NCBI GenBank assembly: GCA_023079485.1
Contig: CM041083.1
Location: 57,189,847 to 57,253,846 of the forward strand
Direction: 5' to 3'
Source: Archilochus colubris
Taxonomy: Eukaryota > Chordata > Aves > Apodiformes > Trochilidae
DNA: 64,000 nucleotides
The number at the start of each line of letters is the position of its first letter. The stretch's first letter is position 1. Shown piece after piece: positions 63,601-64,000 of this stretch. The notes below the pieces were generated by a model that saw only the letters and a list, made by a program, of their open reading frames with translations, ran no database searches and was not told the origin of the DNA. The translations under genes were made by a program, and so were the position numbers.

Positions 63601-64000
63601 TCAGTAGTCCTTCATGTTATACAGCACTTAAAAGAAAAAAGGCCAAGACCTACAAAAGCATTTGGGCACCAAATAGCTGAGCTACCAACACCACTGCTAC
63701 TTTCAAAGTAGATCTGTGGGTCAGATGTATTTTGGTAAATATATTTGGGTGTTATAAAAGCTCTTTGATAAGCTCAGTACAAGTTTGTACAAGGTTTGTC
63801 ACTTTTCACTGGTACCACAAAAAGTATTTATGAGGTGGCATTGCTGTTCTTTTCTGAGAGTGATGAAGATGGTGGCAGGTAAGAATGGCAAAGCCACTGC
63901 TTCCTCTGGTATTCTCCTGGGTGAATATTCTCCTTTAAGCAGTGCTCTGCTTAAAGCCTTGGATATTAAGCTGTATTTCAAACTATTCATGAAGCTTTCA
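60603..64000 (-). other. STAB2: Upstream STAB2 intron (runs off the window)
   Basis: No exon fits here. The expected preceding Cys-rich segment (the end of the FAS1-2 linker) was looked for and not found. No recognisable mobile element. AT-rich unique sequence. Confidence 0.6.

Overview
This is vertebrate nuclear DNA, almost certainly from a bird. It has intron-rich genes with GT-AG splice sites, AT-rich introns and several 5'-truncated CR1 (chicken repeat 1) LINE copies of avian type. Their tails carry the ATTCTATGA-type 3' repeat. There are no bacterial or phage features, no operons and no CRISPR. The species cannot be fixed from the window.

Layout. Positions 205-5167 (+) hold the last seven coding exons of NT5DC3, a HAD-superfamily 5'-nucleotidase-domain protein; its 5' half lies left of the window. 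Positions 5168 to about 9300 are its 3' UTR and the short space between two converging genes. Positions 9415-60602 (-) hold the last 49 coding exons of STAB2 (stabilin-2, the hyaluronan/scavenger receptor for endocytosis). They sum to 5,472 nt, which is 1,823 codons plus stop, and every exon phase matches the next one. Positions 60603-64000 look like the next upstream STAB2 intron, so the 5' part of the gene, with the first two FAS1 domains, lies beyond the right edge.

The STAB2 part reads, N to C terminal: an EGF/laminin-EGF cluster (58.0-60.6 kb), more EGF repeats (55.3-57 kb), FAS1 domains 3 and 4 (45.8-54.3 kb), an EGF cluster (31.9-44.4 kb), FAS1 5 and 6 (27.6-31.4 kb), an EGF cluster (20.8-26.4 kb), the hyaluronan-binding LINK domain (18.7-20.5 kb), FAS1 7 (14.4-18.5 kb), the transmembrane helix (11.3-11.45 kb) and a cytoplasmic tail with endocytosis motifs (9.4-10.2 kb). 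The tail-to-tail NT5DC3-STAB2 order is the same as in human 12q23, which supports the choice of STAB2/NT5DC3 over the paralogous pair STAB1/NT5DC2.

Mobile DNA is mainly CR1: four clear copies (two antisense to STAB2 flanking one exon, two in the other orientation) and three older fragments. Other structure: a 300-bp polypurine tract, a 63-bp nearly identical pair of sequences in two different introns, a GC-AG intron, and a possible LTR inside the intron that splits the LINK domain. I found no sign of an undescribed gene system. This is an ordinary, well-conserved vertebrate locus whose points of interest are in splicing and repeats.
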